Source: Plotosus lineatus (taxonomy: Eukaryota; Chordata; Actinopteri; Siluriformes; Plotosidae). From it: DNA of 64,000 nt. Within the stretch, counting starts at the first letter, position 1, and each line of letters starts with the position of its first letter. This document shows, one piece after another, positions 21,691-31,839 of the stretch. The translations under genes and the position numbers were made by a program. Under the pieces are notes generated by a model that saw only the letters and a program-made list of their open reading frames with translations, was not told where the DNA came from and searched no databases. Location of the stretch: assembly GCA_024760905.1 (NCBI GenBank), contig CM045729.1, positions 83,923,550-83,987,549 of the forward strand. The letters are read 5' to 3'.

Positions 21691-23330
21691 GCTCAGAACA
21701 ACGTGCGGGACGTCTGGAGAGGACTAAAGACCATGTCTGGATTTGGGCAGGGTGTCAGAGGGACAGCTGATGGTGACCAGCGCTGGGCGGATGAATTAAA
21801 CTGCTACTTCAACAGGTTTGATTCTCCCCCCTCCCCCTCTGCACCCCTCCCGTTCCCTCCCTCTTCACACGTCTCCAGACCAGCTGACACCTCCCCCTCC
21901 CCAGGCCAACTTCACTTGACTGCTACAGCCCGACAGACACATCCCCTCCTCTGCAGCCCACCCCAGCCCCCTCTCCCTCACATCAGACCAGGTGAGGAGA
22001 CAGCTGAGAGCGACTAAATCAGAGGAAATCTGAAGGACCTGATGGCATCAGTCCCAGGCTGCTGAGGACCTGCGCAGACCAGCTCTGTGTGGTACTATGC
22101 TACCTGTACAACCTGAGCCTCAGCCTGGAGAAGGTTCAGTCCTCTGGAAGACCTCCTGTGGTTCCGGTTCCCAAAACAGCACAAGCGAAGGAACCAGCCC
22201 ACTACAGACCTGTCGCCTGACCTCCCACCTCATTAAGATCATGGAAAGGCTCCTCCTTGAACACCTCCGCTCTATGGTGAGCCCCACCCTAGACCCGCTG
22301 CAGTTTGCCTACAGGCCCAACATCGGAGTAGAAGATGCCGTCATCTACCTTCTGCAGCGGGCACTCACCCACCTGGAGATCGCCGGCAGCGCTGTGAGGG
22401 TCATGTTCTTTGACTTCTCCAGCGCCTTCAACACCATCAGGCCAGCGCGTCTGCGGGGGAAGCTGGAGGGCGTGGGAGTGGACGGGCATCTTGCTGCCTG
22501 GATTATTGACTACCTTACTAACCGTCCACAATGCGTGCGACGCGGGCTGTAAGTCAAAGGTGGTAGTCTGTAGCACGCAGAGGGCACCGCAGGGCACCGT
22601 CCTCTCACCCTTCCTTTTTAACATCTATACCTCGGACTTCATATATAACACAAACAGCTGCCACCTCCAGAAGTTCTCGGACGACTCCGCCATCGTGGGC
22701 CGTGTGTCAGAGGAGAACGAGCTGGAGTACCCGGTGGAATCATCGTCGACTTCAGTGGACTGGTGTGAGCGCAACCACCTGTGCTTGAACACTAGGAAGG
22801 CGAAGGAGATGGTGGTCGACTTCAGGAGAAAACACTCAAACACACACACACACACATTTACTAGTGAACATCCAGGGACAGGACATTGAGACAGTGGACA
22901 GTTTCAAGTACCTGGGTGTTCACCTTAACAATAAACTGGACTGGTCCCACAACACCAACGCCCTGTACAAGAAGGGCCAGAGTCGCCTCCACCTTCTGAG
23001 GAGGCTCGGGGCCTTCGGCATATCTGAACCTCTGCTCAGGACATTTTATGACTCTGTGGTAGCCTCTGCAATCCTCTACGCTGCCATCTGCTGGGCCCCG
23101 GGCAGCACAGGCGGGACAGAAAGAGACTGAACAAGCTGGTCAGGAGGGCCAGCTCTGTCCTCGACTGCCCACTGGACTCTGTGGAGGAGGTGAGTGAGAG
23201 GAGGATGGTAGCAAAGCTCACATCCATCCTGTTCAGCAAGCTCTCACCCACTGCACCAGACTGTCGAGAGCTAAGCAGCTCCTTCAGTGGGCGACTGAGG
23301 CATCCTCAGTGCAGGAAGGAGCGCTACACA
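21691..23330 (+). pseudogene. L2 reverse transcriptase, broken
   Basis: Linker (21547-22017 frame: QNNVRDVWRGLKTMSG, FNRFD), RT (22097-22552) with LLLEHLRS, PLQFAYRPNIGVEDAVI, VMFFDFSSAFNTIRP (first catalytic Asp) and TNRPQCVR, then after a frameshift APQGTVLSPFLFNIYTSDF and FSDDSAIVG, where the catalytic motif is SDD. Then VDFRRK, FKYLGVHLNNKLDW and a C-terminal region to about 23330. Several frameshifts. The order matches the L2 family. Confidence 0.8.
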
Positions 23331-23700
23331 TAGGTCGTTCATTCCCACCGCTATCAGACTGTACAACGCCACTTTGTAACTGTCTGTGAAAATACCGGTT
23401 ATGTGCAATAAAAACCCCCGCGCACTTTAATCAACCACATCTACCCCACTGACTGTCAACCATATCAACCCATCTACTCTGCCCTCAGATACATTACACT
23501 TTAATATAGGCCAATCTATAAAGTTGCTCCATTCTTTTCTTTTATTGTTTAGTAATTTATACTATTTATGTATCTATTTATTTATTTACTTATATATGTA
23601 TGTGTGTATGTTCGTACTTGTATCTATTTTTGCACCCCCTACTGATAGTACCTCAAGAGCCTGTAACAGTGAATTTCTCCATTGTGAGATTAATAAAGCT

Positions 23701-23727
23701 GTATCTTATCTTATCTTATCTTATCTT
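23701..23727. repeat. (TATCT)n LINE tail
   Basis: About five TATCT units forming the L2 3' tail. Confidence 0.9.
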
Positions 23728-24532
23728 CAGCTCTGCCTCCTGTCTTTTCTTCAGTGCCACTGTTTCTAAACCATACAACGTTGCTGTCCTCATCACCGTC
23801 TTGTGCACTTTTTTTCATTCTTGTCAATACCTTCTTATCACACATTACACTGGAGACTTTTCTCCAACCATTCCAACCTGCCTGCATACGCTTCTTCACC
23901 TCATTTCCACACTCTCCATTGCTCTGGATAGTTGAGCCTAAGTACTTAAAATCATCCACCTTCTTTATCTCTGCTTCCTTTATCCTCACCGTTCCTCTTG
24001 GGTTCTTCTCATTCACACATGTATTCTGTCTTACTGAGGCTAACCTTCATTTCTCTCCTTTACAGGGCATACCTCCACCTTTCTAGATTTCCCTGCACTT
24101 GTTCTCTGCTCTCACTACAGATCACAATGTCATCTGCAAACATCATAGTTCATGGAGATTCTTGTCTAATCTCATCTGTCAGCCTGTCCATCACCATAGC
24201 AAACAAGAAAAAACTCAGGGCAGATCCTTGATGCAGTCCCACCTCTACCTTGAATTCTTCAGTCATGCCGACAGCACACCTCACCACTGTCTTACATCCT
24301 CATACATGTCCTGCACCACTCTAACATACTTCTCTGCCACTCCAGACTTCCTCATACATTACCACAGTTCTTCTCTTGGCACCCTGTCATATGCTTTCCA
24401 CAAAGGCACAATGCAGCTCCCTCTTACCTTCTCCATACTTCTCCATTAACATCCTCAAAGCAAACGCTGTATCTGTGGTGCTCTTTCTTGGCATGAAACC
24501 ATATTGTTGTTCGCCAGCATGGTTTTATCTCT

Positions 24533-24602
24533 AAATAGGCAAATCAGATGATTCACTCTGGTGACCCATGGAAAAGGGAAAAAGCCAAAAAGAAAAGAAG
24601 AG
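24533..24602 (+). mobile_element. SINE tail fragment
   Basis: It matches the last 70 bases of the 7150-type SINE (AAATCAGATGATTC, GGGAAAAAGCC, AAAAGAAGAG). No head. Confidence 0.6.
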
Positions 24603-24739
24603 GCGTGAATATATTCACAGAGGAAACAGAACTGGAGGGTGTGGTGGTCATAGACTTTTGAGCAATCTTTTTGGTTTCTCATTGTTCTGCTTGAGTTTTC
24701 CTCTCCCGGATCTTCCTGAATGACTGACTTCTCTAACCT

Positions 24740-25040
24740 CATTCAAATATTCACTCCACTTGCTTGACGTTTTTACAAGATTGGTGAATTCAACTTGGTG
24801 CTCTCTGACTGCCCCAGTAGGTTACTGACTGGTTCTATTTAGTTTTGATTCTTGTTAGCTTTGCTTATGTTAGTGTATAAAGGCTTGCAGCACCTAACAC
24901 TCTCACCTCACCATTGATTGCTGACTTAACACATTAAGTTGCTCATTTTGTTTTCACCTTAATAAATGATCTGTTTATTTAAGTGCTACTGTATTAACCT
25001 CATTTCTCAGTTTTTCTTTCCAAAGAGCTGGGCATAATAA
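24740..25040 (+). other. possible solo LTR with adjacent tRNA-Pro-like primer site
   Basis: TATAAAG at about 24878 and AATAAA at about 24962 are spaced as in a U3-R-U5 unit. At 25041-25058 TGGGGGCATCCAATTTTG partly resembles a tRNA-Pro primer-binding site. Boundaries were not proven and no second LTR was seen. Weak call. Confidence 0.3.
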
Positions 25041-25059
25041 GTGGGGGCATCCAATTTTG

Positions 25060-25903
25060 GACCTGAAATGTGGAAGGTTCATCTATTGAGTAGACCACAG
25101 CGAGATGTGTTGGCTATATTCTTTATATCAAGTTGGTTGGGTTGTAACTGTGTAATGCTCTGTTTTCTATAGCTGCGTAAAAGTTGTCTCCAAGGAGAAT
25201 GGTGGGATGATTGTAGCTGTCTAACTGGAGCATTCATTATGTGTGCCCCCCAGTTAGGCTTGGTAGCAGTCACCCAAAAGAGGCTGCTATTGTTTCAAGA
25301 TCTGTTTGTTTTGTTTGTTAACTTTTGTGCATTATCTGTGTGGATAACAGTGGATGCTCACCACCAGTGCACACACAAAGAATAGGGTTCATTTAGTTAG
25401 ACTGGAGCTAAGTAGTTAGGATGGGCACTCTATAATCTCCCTGTGGTTGCGTATGGTTTCACTTGGACTGCCTTTTTTTTTTTTTTTGCATTAAGTTATG
25501 GACACTGAGCATGTTAATACTTTGGTCTCTGAGTTTTTATAAAGCCTATTGAGCAGCATGTTAGACCAATGAGCAAAGGCAGATTTAAGTGATTTTGCAG
25601 TACATTTTAGTGTGGTCAAAAACTAACAAGGTGCAAACACAGGCAGAACCAAGGAGCATTTTGAAAGGTTAGCTGTATGAGCAAGGCTTGATGAGGTATG
25701 TCACACTCAAAGTGGCTCCAAATGTTTCAGAGTCTTTAATGGTACTTTGTCATCAAACAGTACAATGCAGCGAGAGAAGGAAAAACATGGAAAGGGAGAG
25801 ATTACTGTTTGATTTGGAGGAGAAGAGGATGAGGAGTAAGTAAATGCAGTAGAAATGGAGATGGCTAAAGTAGAACCTACCATAAACACATATATTTTAC
25901 CTA

Positions 25904-25906
<3 letters not shown>
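25060..25906. other. no gene recognised
   Basis: Intronic sequence of the CTLD gene. No element motif or exon-like segment was recognised. Confidence 0.5.

Positions 25907-25971
<65 letters not shown>
25907..25971. repeat. (TA)n microsatellite
   Basis: More than 30 TA units next to the Tc1 element. Confidence 0.95.
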
Positions 25972-25977
<6 letters not shown>

Positions 25978-26002
25978 CAAACTATAATATTTATATTATA
26001 TA

Positions 26003-27540
26003 AAAAAATAGCATATTGTGATAAAGTTCATTATTTTCTGTAATGTACTGATAAAAATTAAACTTTCATATATTTTAGATTCATTGCACACCAACTGAAA
26101 TATTTCAGGTCTTTTATTGTTTTAATACTGATGATTTTGGCATACAGCTCATGAAAACCCAAAATTCTTATCTCAAAAAATTAGCATATCATGAAAAGGT
26201 ACTCTAAACGAGCTATTAACCTAATCATCTGAATCAACCAATTAACTCTAAACACCTGCAAAAGATTTCTGAGGATTTAAAAAACTCCCAGCCTGGTTCA
26301 TTACTCAAAACTGCAATCATGGGTAAGACTGCCAACCTGACTGCTGTCCAGAAGGCCATCATGGACACCCTCAAGCAAGAGGGTAAGACACAGAAAGAAA
26401 TCTCTGAGCGAATAGGCTGTTCCCAGAGTGCTATATCAAGCCACCTCAGTGGGACGTCTGTGGGAAGGAAAAAGTGTGGCAGAAAACGCTGCACAACCAG
26501 AAGAGGTGACCGGACCCTGAGGAAGATTGTGGAGAAGGGCTGATTTCAGACCTCGGGGGACCTGTGGAAGCATTGGACTGGACTACAGGTGCCGCATTTC
26601 CCAGGTCAAGTCACTTTTGAACCAGAAACAGCGGCAGAAGTGCCTGACCTGGGCTACAGAGGAGCAGCACTGGACTGTTGCTCAGTGGTCCAAAGTACTT
26701 TTTTTTGGATGAAAGCAAATTTTGCATGTCATTCGGAAATCAAGGTGCCAGAGTCTGGTGGAAGACTGGGGAGAAAGATGCAAAAATGCCTGAAGTCGAA
26801 TGTCAAGTACCCACAGTCAGTTATGGTCTGGGGTGCCATGTCAGCTGCTGGTGTTGGTCCACTGTGTTTTATCAAGAGCAGGGTCAATGCAGCTAGCTAT
26901 CAGAAGATTTTGGAGCACTTCATGCTTCCATCTGCTGTAAAGCTTTATGGAGATGAAGATTTCATTTTTCAGCACGACCTGGCACCTGCTTACAGTGCCA
27001 AAACCACTGCTAAATGGTTTACTGACCATGGTATTACTGTGCTCAATTGGCCTGACAACTCTCCTGACCTGAACCCTATAGAGAATCTGTGGGATATTGT
27101 GAAGAGAAAGTTGAGAGACACCAGACCCAACACTGTGGATGAGCTTAAGGCCGCTATCGAAGCACCTTGGGTCTCTGTAACGCCTCAGCAGTGCCATTGC
27201 CTCCATGCCACGCCACATTGAAGCAGTCATTTCTGCAAAAGGATTCCCGACCAAGTATTGAGTGCATAACTGAACATAATTATTTGAATGTTGACTTTTT
27301 TTGTATTAAAAGCACTTTTTTTTATTGGTCGGATGAAATATGCTAATTTTTTGAGATGGGGATTTTTGGTTTTTCTTTACTTTTTTGCCAGCATTATCAA
27401 TATTAAAACAATAAAAGGCTTGAGCTACTTCAGTTGTGTGTAATGAATCTAAAATATATGAAAGTCTAATCTTTATCAGTACATTACATAAAATAGTGAA
27501 CTTTATCACAATATGTAATTTTTTGAGAAGGACTAGTGTG
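26003..27540 (+). mobile_element. Tc1-like element, family 2, with long inverted repeats
   Basis: Left (26003-26215) and right (27305-27540) terminal regions are inverted copies over about 200 bases. Paired motifs are CATATTGTGATAAAGTTCA with its complement near 27498, and TTAGCATAT with ATATGCTAA. It sits between TA-rich flanks. A transposase pseudogene lies between. Confidence 0.85.
26319..27221 (+). pseudogene. Tc1-like DD34E transposase, frameshifted
   Basis: The N-terminal helix-turn-helix (26319-26543) has MGKTANLTAVQKAIMD, KTQKEISERIGCSQSAIS and GRKKCGRKR, a nuclear-localisation-like basic run. A frameshift and deletion near 26545-26585 remove part of the second DNA-binding domain. 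The catalytic part follows with WMKANF in place of the usual first Asp block (DESKFC is in another frame), FIFQHDLAPAYSAK (second Asp) and SPDLNPIENLWD (catalytic Glu). Not functional as it stands. Confidence 0.85.
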
Positions 27541-27644
27541 TGTATATATATACTGTGTAAAGATAAGATAAGATAAACATGTAAAAACAAACATTTCACA
27601 ATAATAATGCATGTACATTAACATTAATAACAATTAATAATACA

Positions 27645-28035
27645 AACCAGATTCCAAAAAAGTTGGGACACAATACACATTGTGAATTGAAACTGATTGC
27701 AATGGTGTAGAAGTGCCAAATTTCAATATTTTATTCTTAATAGAACAAGGATGACAGGTCATAAGTATAAACTGAGCAAATGCATCATTGAAAGGGGAAA
27801 AAAATGTTGATTTTTAAATTTCATGGTGTCAACAAATCTCAAAAAAGCTGGGACAAGGCCATTTTCACCACTATGAGGCATCCCGTCTTCTTCTTACAAC
27901 AGTCTGCAAATGTCTGGGGACCAAAGAGACAAGTTTCTCAAGTTTAGAAATAGGAATGCGGTCCTATTCTTGTGCCTTCTTTGTTGCATCTTGCTCTTTA
28001 TGATGCACCAAATCTTCTCGAAAGGTGAAAGATCA
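27645..28035 (-). mobile_element. Tc1-like element, family 1, copy C (fragment)
   Basis: The terminal motif ACCAGATTCCAAAAAAGTTG is at 27647, the subterminal repeat AAAGCTGGGACAAGGCCA near 27843, then antisense transposase sequence (GTCTGGGGACCAAAGAGACA, TATGATGCACCAAATCTTCTC). At about 28035 it switches to family 4 sequence. Confidence 0.75.
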
Positions 28036-28850
28036 CCGATCCTCCACCATACTTCACAATGGGCATGAGTTATTTTTGTGCATATTTATCTTTTGTGTCC
28101 CAGTTGACTCACTTAGAGAGGGTTTTTTTTGTTTGTTTTTGTTTTTTCTCTCTTCCAAAAAGCTTTATCTTGGTCTCCTCTGACCAAAGCTCAGGGCCCC
28201 AGTTTAAGTCCAAGTACGACTTACCGAACCAAAGGATTGTTTGTTTGTTTGTTTGCTCCCCGTCCATTCCTCCCAAAATGCTTGTTGACATGTACTTGGC
28301 ACTTGGTGGATGTTTTGGAGACTTAATGACCACAAGATGCTTCCATTTGTTGCAATTCTTTAACAATGAGCATTTGAGAACTTTTTATTTTTCTTACCAG
28401 CCTTCTCACTGTGTATGGTGACAAAATAACCTTGTGTTCTCACCCAGGCTTGTTTACCATTGTTGCGGTTATTTTGAACTTTTTATTGATTCCTCTGACA
28501 GTAGATTCGGGCAGGTACAATTTTTTTTGTCGCCATTGCCTGACTTGGGAAGGTCAACACACATCTGCCTTACTTGAATGGTGTTATCTTGAAGAGTGGA
28601 GAAGCGAAATAGCCTTCGTGTCCACAGGGAAACAGGAAGTGATGAATTACTAATTAAATGTTCTTTGATGCTTTGATCAACTTTGTAAACTATTAGAGAA
28701 ATTATAGAAATATTTTAATTGCATTTATTTCCTCCAAAATGTTAGGGGTGCAAAAATCATGGAAACAGTGATTTTGTGAAAAATAATTATTTGTTATTAT
28801 GGAATTTTTTTCCCCGCTTAAAAAATCACTTTAGTTGAAGGTTAGAAATA
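28036..28850 (-). mobile_element. Tc1-like element, family 4, 5' half
   Basis: Antisense transposase sequence (CCTCCACCATACTTCACA; CAAAAAGCTTTATCTTGGTC; GTCAACACACATCTGCC) followed by the end region TTAGGGGTGCAAAAATCATGG and TTTTGTGAAAAATAATTATT. The same family appears at 62512-63238. Stops are frequent. The catalytic C-terminal half is missing. Confidence 0.7.
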
Positions 28851-28934
28851 ATAATACTAATCCATCATAATGTTTATTTTAAAAGTGCAGTGTTCAAAAG
28901 AAGAAATATGGAGCATTGTGGGAAAGTTTTAAAC

Positions 28935-28935
<1 letters not shown>

Positions 28936-28999
<64 letters not shown>
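28936..28999. repeat. (GT)n microsatellite at a splice acceptor
   Basis: About 32 GT units ending only 11 bases before the acceptor AG of the exon at 29011. Confidence 0.95.
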
Positions 29000-29001
<2 letters not shown>

Positions 29002-29010
29002 ATTCTACAG

Positions 29011-29102
29011 TTTTTCCAAAAATGGGTCAGATAGTGAGAGTGAAGGTGAAGTCTAGTGGGAGTGTGTTAAATCCTGCTGTACATTTGTCCATGTTAGAGA
29101 AG
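29011..29102 (+). CDS. CTLD gene, first C-terminal exon
   Basis: Acceptor TTCTACAG ends at 29010 and donor GTGAGT starts at 29103. The exon is 92 bases. It supplies the last two bases of a split codon, which fits the single base left by the exon ending at 17113, and ends in phase 0. It encodes FPKMGQIVRVKVKSSGS then NPAVHLSMLEK, the start of the conserved C-terminal segment (V-R-V-K, DPAV-like, L-E-K-I) of fish CTLD proteins. No transposon motif overlaps it. The upstream intron is about 11.9 kb. Confidence 0.75.
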
Positions 29103-30087
29103 GTGAGTTGCAGAATGTCTCTGAAATTTGAAGAAATTTTCATTTCATCTCATCTTCTTTGGCGTATTCCAGGGTCGGGTCGCGGGGCAGCAGCCTAAGC
29201 AATGAGGTCCAGACCTTCCCCTCCCCAGCCACTTCTTCCAGCTCTTCTGGGGGTACACCAAGGCGTTCCCAGACAAGCTCAGAGACATAGTCCCTCTAGC
29301 ATGTTTTAGGTCGACCCCAGGGTCTCTTCCCAGTTGGATGTGAACTAGTGAGGCATTCGGGAGGCATTCTGACCAGATGCCTGAGCCACTTCAACAGGCC
29401 CCTCTCAATGCGAGGGGTAGCAGTTCTACTCCGAGTTCTCCCCAGATAGTTGAGCGTCTCATCTTATTTTTAAGGGAGAGTACCATCACCTGGTGAAGGA
29501 AGCTCATTTCAGCCACTTGTATTCATGATCTCGTTCTTTCGGTCACTACCCAAAAAGCTCATGACCATAGTTGAGGGTTTGGAATGTAGATCACTGTTCA
29601 ATTGAGAGCTTTGCCTTGTGGCTGAGCTGCCTCTTCACCACGATGAATCGGTACAGGCTCCGTTTCACAGCAGAGGCTGCAGAAATCCATCTGCTGATCT
29701 CCCGCTCCATCCTTCCCTCACTCATGAAAAAGACCCCGAGATACTTGAACTCCTCCACTTGGGGCATGACCTCATTCCCAATCTGGGGGTGCATTCCATC
29801 ATTGTCCAACTGAGAACCATGGCCTCAGCCTTGGAAGTGCTGATTTTCATCTTGGCTGCTCAGCAGTCACTTGTGAATAAGTCCAATGAGAGCTGGAGGT
29901 CCGGACTTGATAAACCCAAGAGGACAACATCATCCACAAGAAGTAGAGATGATATGCAATGGCCACAAAACCAGAACCCCTGAACGCCTCGGCTGCACCT
30001 AGAAATTCTGTCCATAAAAATTATGAACACAATTGGTGACAAAGGATAGCCTTAGCGAACTCCAACCCTCACCGGAAAGGAATTTGA

Positions 30088-30203
30088 CCTTCCATTCATT
30101 CATTTATTTTCTGTAACTGCTTAGGCCTAATTAGGGTCACGAGGAGACTGGCACCCATTCCAGCCAACTCTGGATGAGGGCAGAGCTCGCCAGGCCATCA
30201 CAG
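30088..30203 (-). mobile_element. DANA/V-SINE-like tail fragment
   Basis: CATTCATTCATTTATTTTC and CGCCAGGCCATCACAGGGC on the + strand are the complement of the tail and body seen at 40330-40441. It interrupts Rex3. Confidence 0.6.
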
Positions 30204-30328
30204 GGCATAAACACACTGACAGCTATGCATCCTACTCTTGTCAAAAGTCAGCAATGGTTCTTTTACCATATACAGTGAGAGACATGGCCGGCCTTTGAAA
30301 ACCCAGTTAGCTGCACTGGGGATGAATT
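30204..30328 (-). mobile_element. SINE middle fragment
   Basis: It matches the central part of the 7150-type SINE (GTCAGCAATGGTTCTTTTAC, AGTGAGAGACATGGC, CCCAGTTAGCTGCACTGGGG). It lies directly against the V-SINE fragment inside Rex3. Confidence 0.75.
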
Positions 30329-31734
30329 TGAGATGTTGTTCCCAATATGGCCCAAAATCTGGCTCTGGTGATACAGAGATCAAATGGCCCATAGCAACAG
30401 GTCCGGAATGCCTTACTCCTGGAGCACGCCCCACAAGATAGCCAAAGTGACATGGTCAAAAGCCTTCTCCAAATCCACAAAACATATGTGGACAGATTGG
30501 GCAAACTCCCACGTCCCTACCAAGCCTCTGTGGAGCATGTAGAGTTAGTCAAGAGTGCCACGGCCAGGATTGAAACCACATGGTTTTCCTGAATCCAAGC
30601 TTCAGATATTGGTCGGATCCTCCTCTCCAGTACCCCTGCGTAGACTTTCCTGGGTAGGCTGAGGAGTGTGATCCCATGATAATTGGAACACACCCTGTGG
30701 TCCCCCTTTTTACCAAGTTGGACCACCACCCTGGTTTGCTAATCTAGAGGTACGCCCCGATGACCACGCGATGTTGCACAGACATGTCAACCAAGACGGA
30801 CTGAATATCTTAGGGTGGATCTCATCCACTCCTGGAACCCCACCACCAAGGAGCTTTTTGACTACCTCAGTGACCAGTTCTCCAGTGATGGGCAGACCCC
30901 AGCCCAAACCCCCAGGGTCTTCCTCCTCCACTGAGGGCATGTTGGTGGGATTGAGGAGGTCCTTGAAGTATTCCTTCCACCTCCCGACGACATCCCCAGT
31001 TGATGTGAGTAGCTCCTCACTTTCACGGTAAACAGCACTGGTGGAGAACTGCTTCCCCCACCTCAGGCATTGGATGGTGGTCCAAAACCTTTTTGAAGCC
31101 AACCAATAATCGCTCTCCAGGCCATCACTGAACTCCTCCCACACTTGATATTTTGCATTGGCAACAGCACGTTTGGCTTGCCAGTACCTATCTGCTGCCT
31201 CGGAAGTCCCACAGGCCAATAAAACCGGATAGACCTTTTTGTCAGCTAGACGGCTCCTTTCACCATAGGTGTCCACCACTGGGTTCGGGGTTTACTGCCA
31301 CGACAAACACGATGACCTTCTGGCCACAGCTATGAGCCCCCAGGCCTGGCTCCGGTGACCCTCATCTGGGCAAGGGAAACTGTGTCTTTGTTTTCCGTTT
31401 AGTCATCATCAGAGGTCTTCTGAACCACACTTCATCTGGACGTTTACCTAGAACTTGTTTGCCTTGGGTGATGCTACCTAGGGCATGATGCCCCTGACAA
31501 CATAGCTTCTAGGATCATTAGGACATGCAAACCTCTCCACCATGATAAGGTGGCGATTCAAGGAGGGGAAATTTGAAGAAATTTTTTGTATAAAATTCTT
31601 TTTAGAATTTCTTACTGTTCACCTGCTCAAATTTTGTTCTTCTCAAGATTTTCCCTTCATGCATTCATTTTACTCATCTCAGTGGCATTTATTTATTTTT
31701 GGCTTTGTTATTAAATCTTCATTCTGTTCTTCAG

Positions 31735-31839
31735 ATCCAGAAGAAACTGGAGGAAAAGGGCTTGTTTAATATCACAATGTCCAGTAGGGTGCAGCCCAAT
31801 GGAAACATCTTCTACAAAGAGAAGAAAGAGAAGAATTAG
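31735..31839 (+). CDS. CTLD gene, terminal coding exon
   Basis: Acceptor TTCTTCAG ends at 31734, with a pyrimidine-rich tract before it. It is 105 bases, starts in phase 0 as required by the exon at 29011, and ends with TAG at 31837-31839. It encodes IQKKLEEKGLFNITMSSRVQ then PNGNIFYKEKKEKN. The Q-P-(N/D)-G-x-(I/V)-F-(Y/H)-K-E block and the lysine-rich end match the C-termini of fish CTLD proteins of this type. No membrane anchor follows, so a secreted or retained soluble protein is likely. Confidence 0.75.
   Translation: MQKKLEEKGLFNITMSSRVQPNGNIFYKEKKEKN

Larger units (their letters stand above)
21691..23727 (+). mobile_element. L2-type LINE 3' half inserted in RTE
   Basis: It carries RT and a 3' end with AATTTCTCCATTGTGAGA, AATAAAGCTGTATCTTATCTT and tandem TATCT units, the hallmark tail of fish L2 (Maui-type) LINEs. 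It is 5' truncated at about 21690 and sits exactly between two halves of the RTE copy, so it is younger than that copy. Confidence 0.85.
21295..24512 (-). mobile_element. RTE-clade LINE, copies 3+4: one 5'-truncated copy split by L2
   Basis: The 3' end with (TTC)n tail is at 21295-21690. The same element continues at 23728-24512 from the next base-level position of the family (TCTGCTACCT then CAGCTCTGCCTCCTG). Near-identical direct repeats CCAGCATGGTTTATCTCT (21277-21294) and CCAGCATGGTTTTATCTCT (24514-24532) flank it as a target duplication. The 5' end stops within the RT template-binding region (QQYGFMPRKS). Confidence 0.85.
29591..31279 (-). pseudogene. Rex3 reverse transcriptase remnant
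   Basis: From the 5' side: linker (30710-31279) with VYRESEELLTSTGDVVGRWK and GVDEIHPK, RT (30517-30729) with GDHRVCSNYHGITLLSLPRK, then SINE interruption, the region around the FADD motif as LVDDVVLLG (29860-30042), and the C-terminal part (29591-29809) with VEEFKYLGVFF. Several frameshifts and stops. The catalytic Ala/Asp context has changed to VDD. Confidence 0.75.
29141..31568 (-). mobile_element. Rex3: Rex3 element with 5' leader, internal deletion and 17-bp target duplication
   Basis: Both ends are present. The 3' end is at 29141 (CATCTCATCTTC tail) and the leader at about 31280-31568 (CACCATGATAAGGTGGCG). A perfect duplication AAATTTGAAGAAATTTT flanks it (29124-29140 and 31569-31585). 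The endonuclease is largely missing. Sequences near 30027-30044 and 30719-30745 correspond to the two published Rex3 primer sites. Two SINE fragments interrupt the RT (30088-30328). Confidence 0.85.
16262..31839 (+). other. host gene: C-type lectin-domain protein (macrophage mannose receptor 1-like), partial
   Basis: Four exons on the + strand share one reading frame: 16262-16654, 16775-17113, 29011-29102 and 31735-31839. Intron phases are 1, 1, 1, 0, matching at each junction, and every visible splice site is GT..AG. The product has two tandem CTLDs and the short basic C-terminal domain (VRVKV.. and QPNGNIFYKE) found in fish proteins annotated as 'macrophage mannose receptor 1-like' or 'CLEC20A-like'. 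Those are thought to bind sugars or act in immunity, but this is inferred. The exon with the start codon and signal peptide was not found. The two long introns are filled with mobile elements. Confidence 0.8.

Noticed and set aside
23524..23770. open frame with hydrophobic residues (LYYLCIYLFIYLYMYV)
   Set aside because: It lies in the AT-rich 3' untranslated end and tail of the L2 element and is not a membrane protein.
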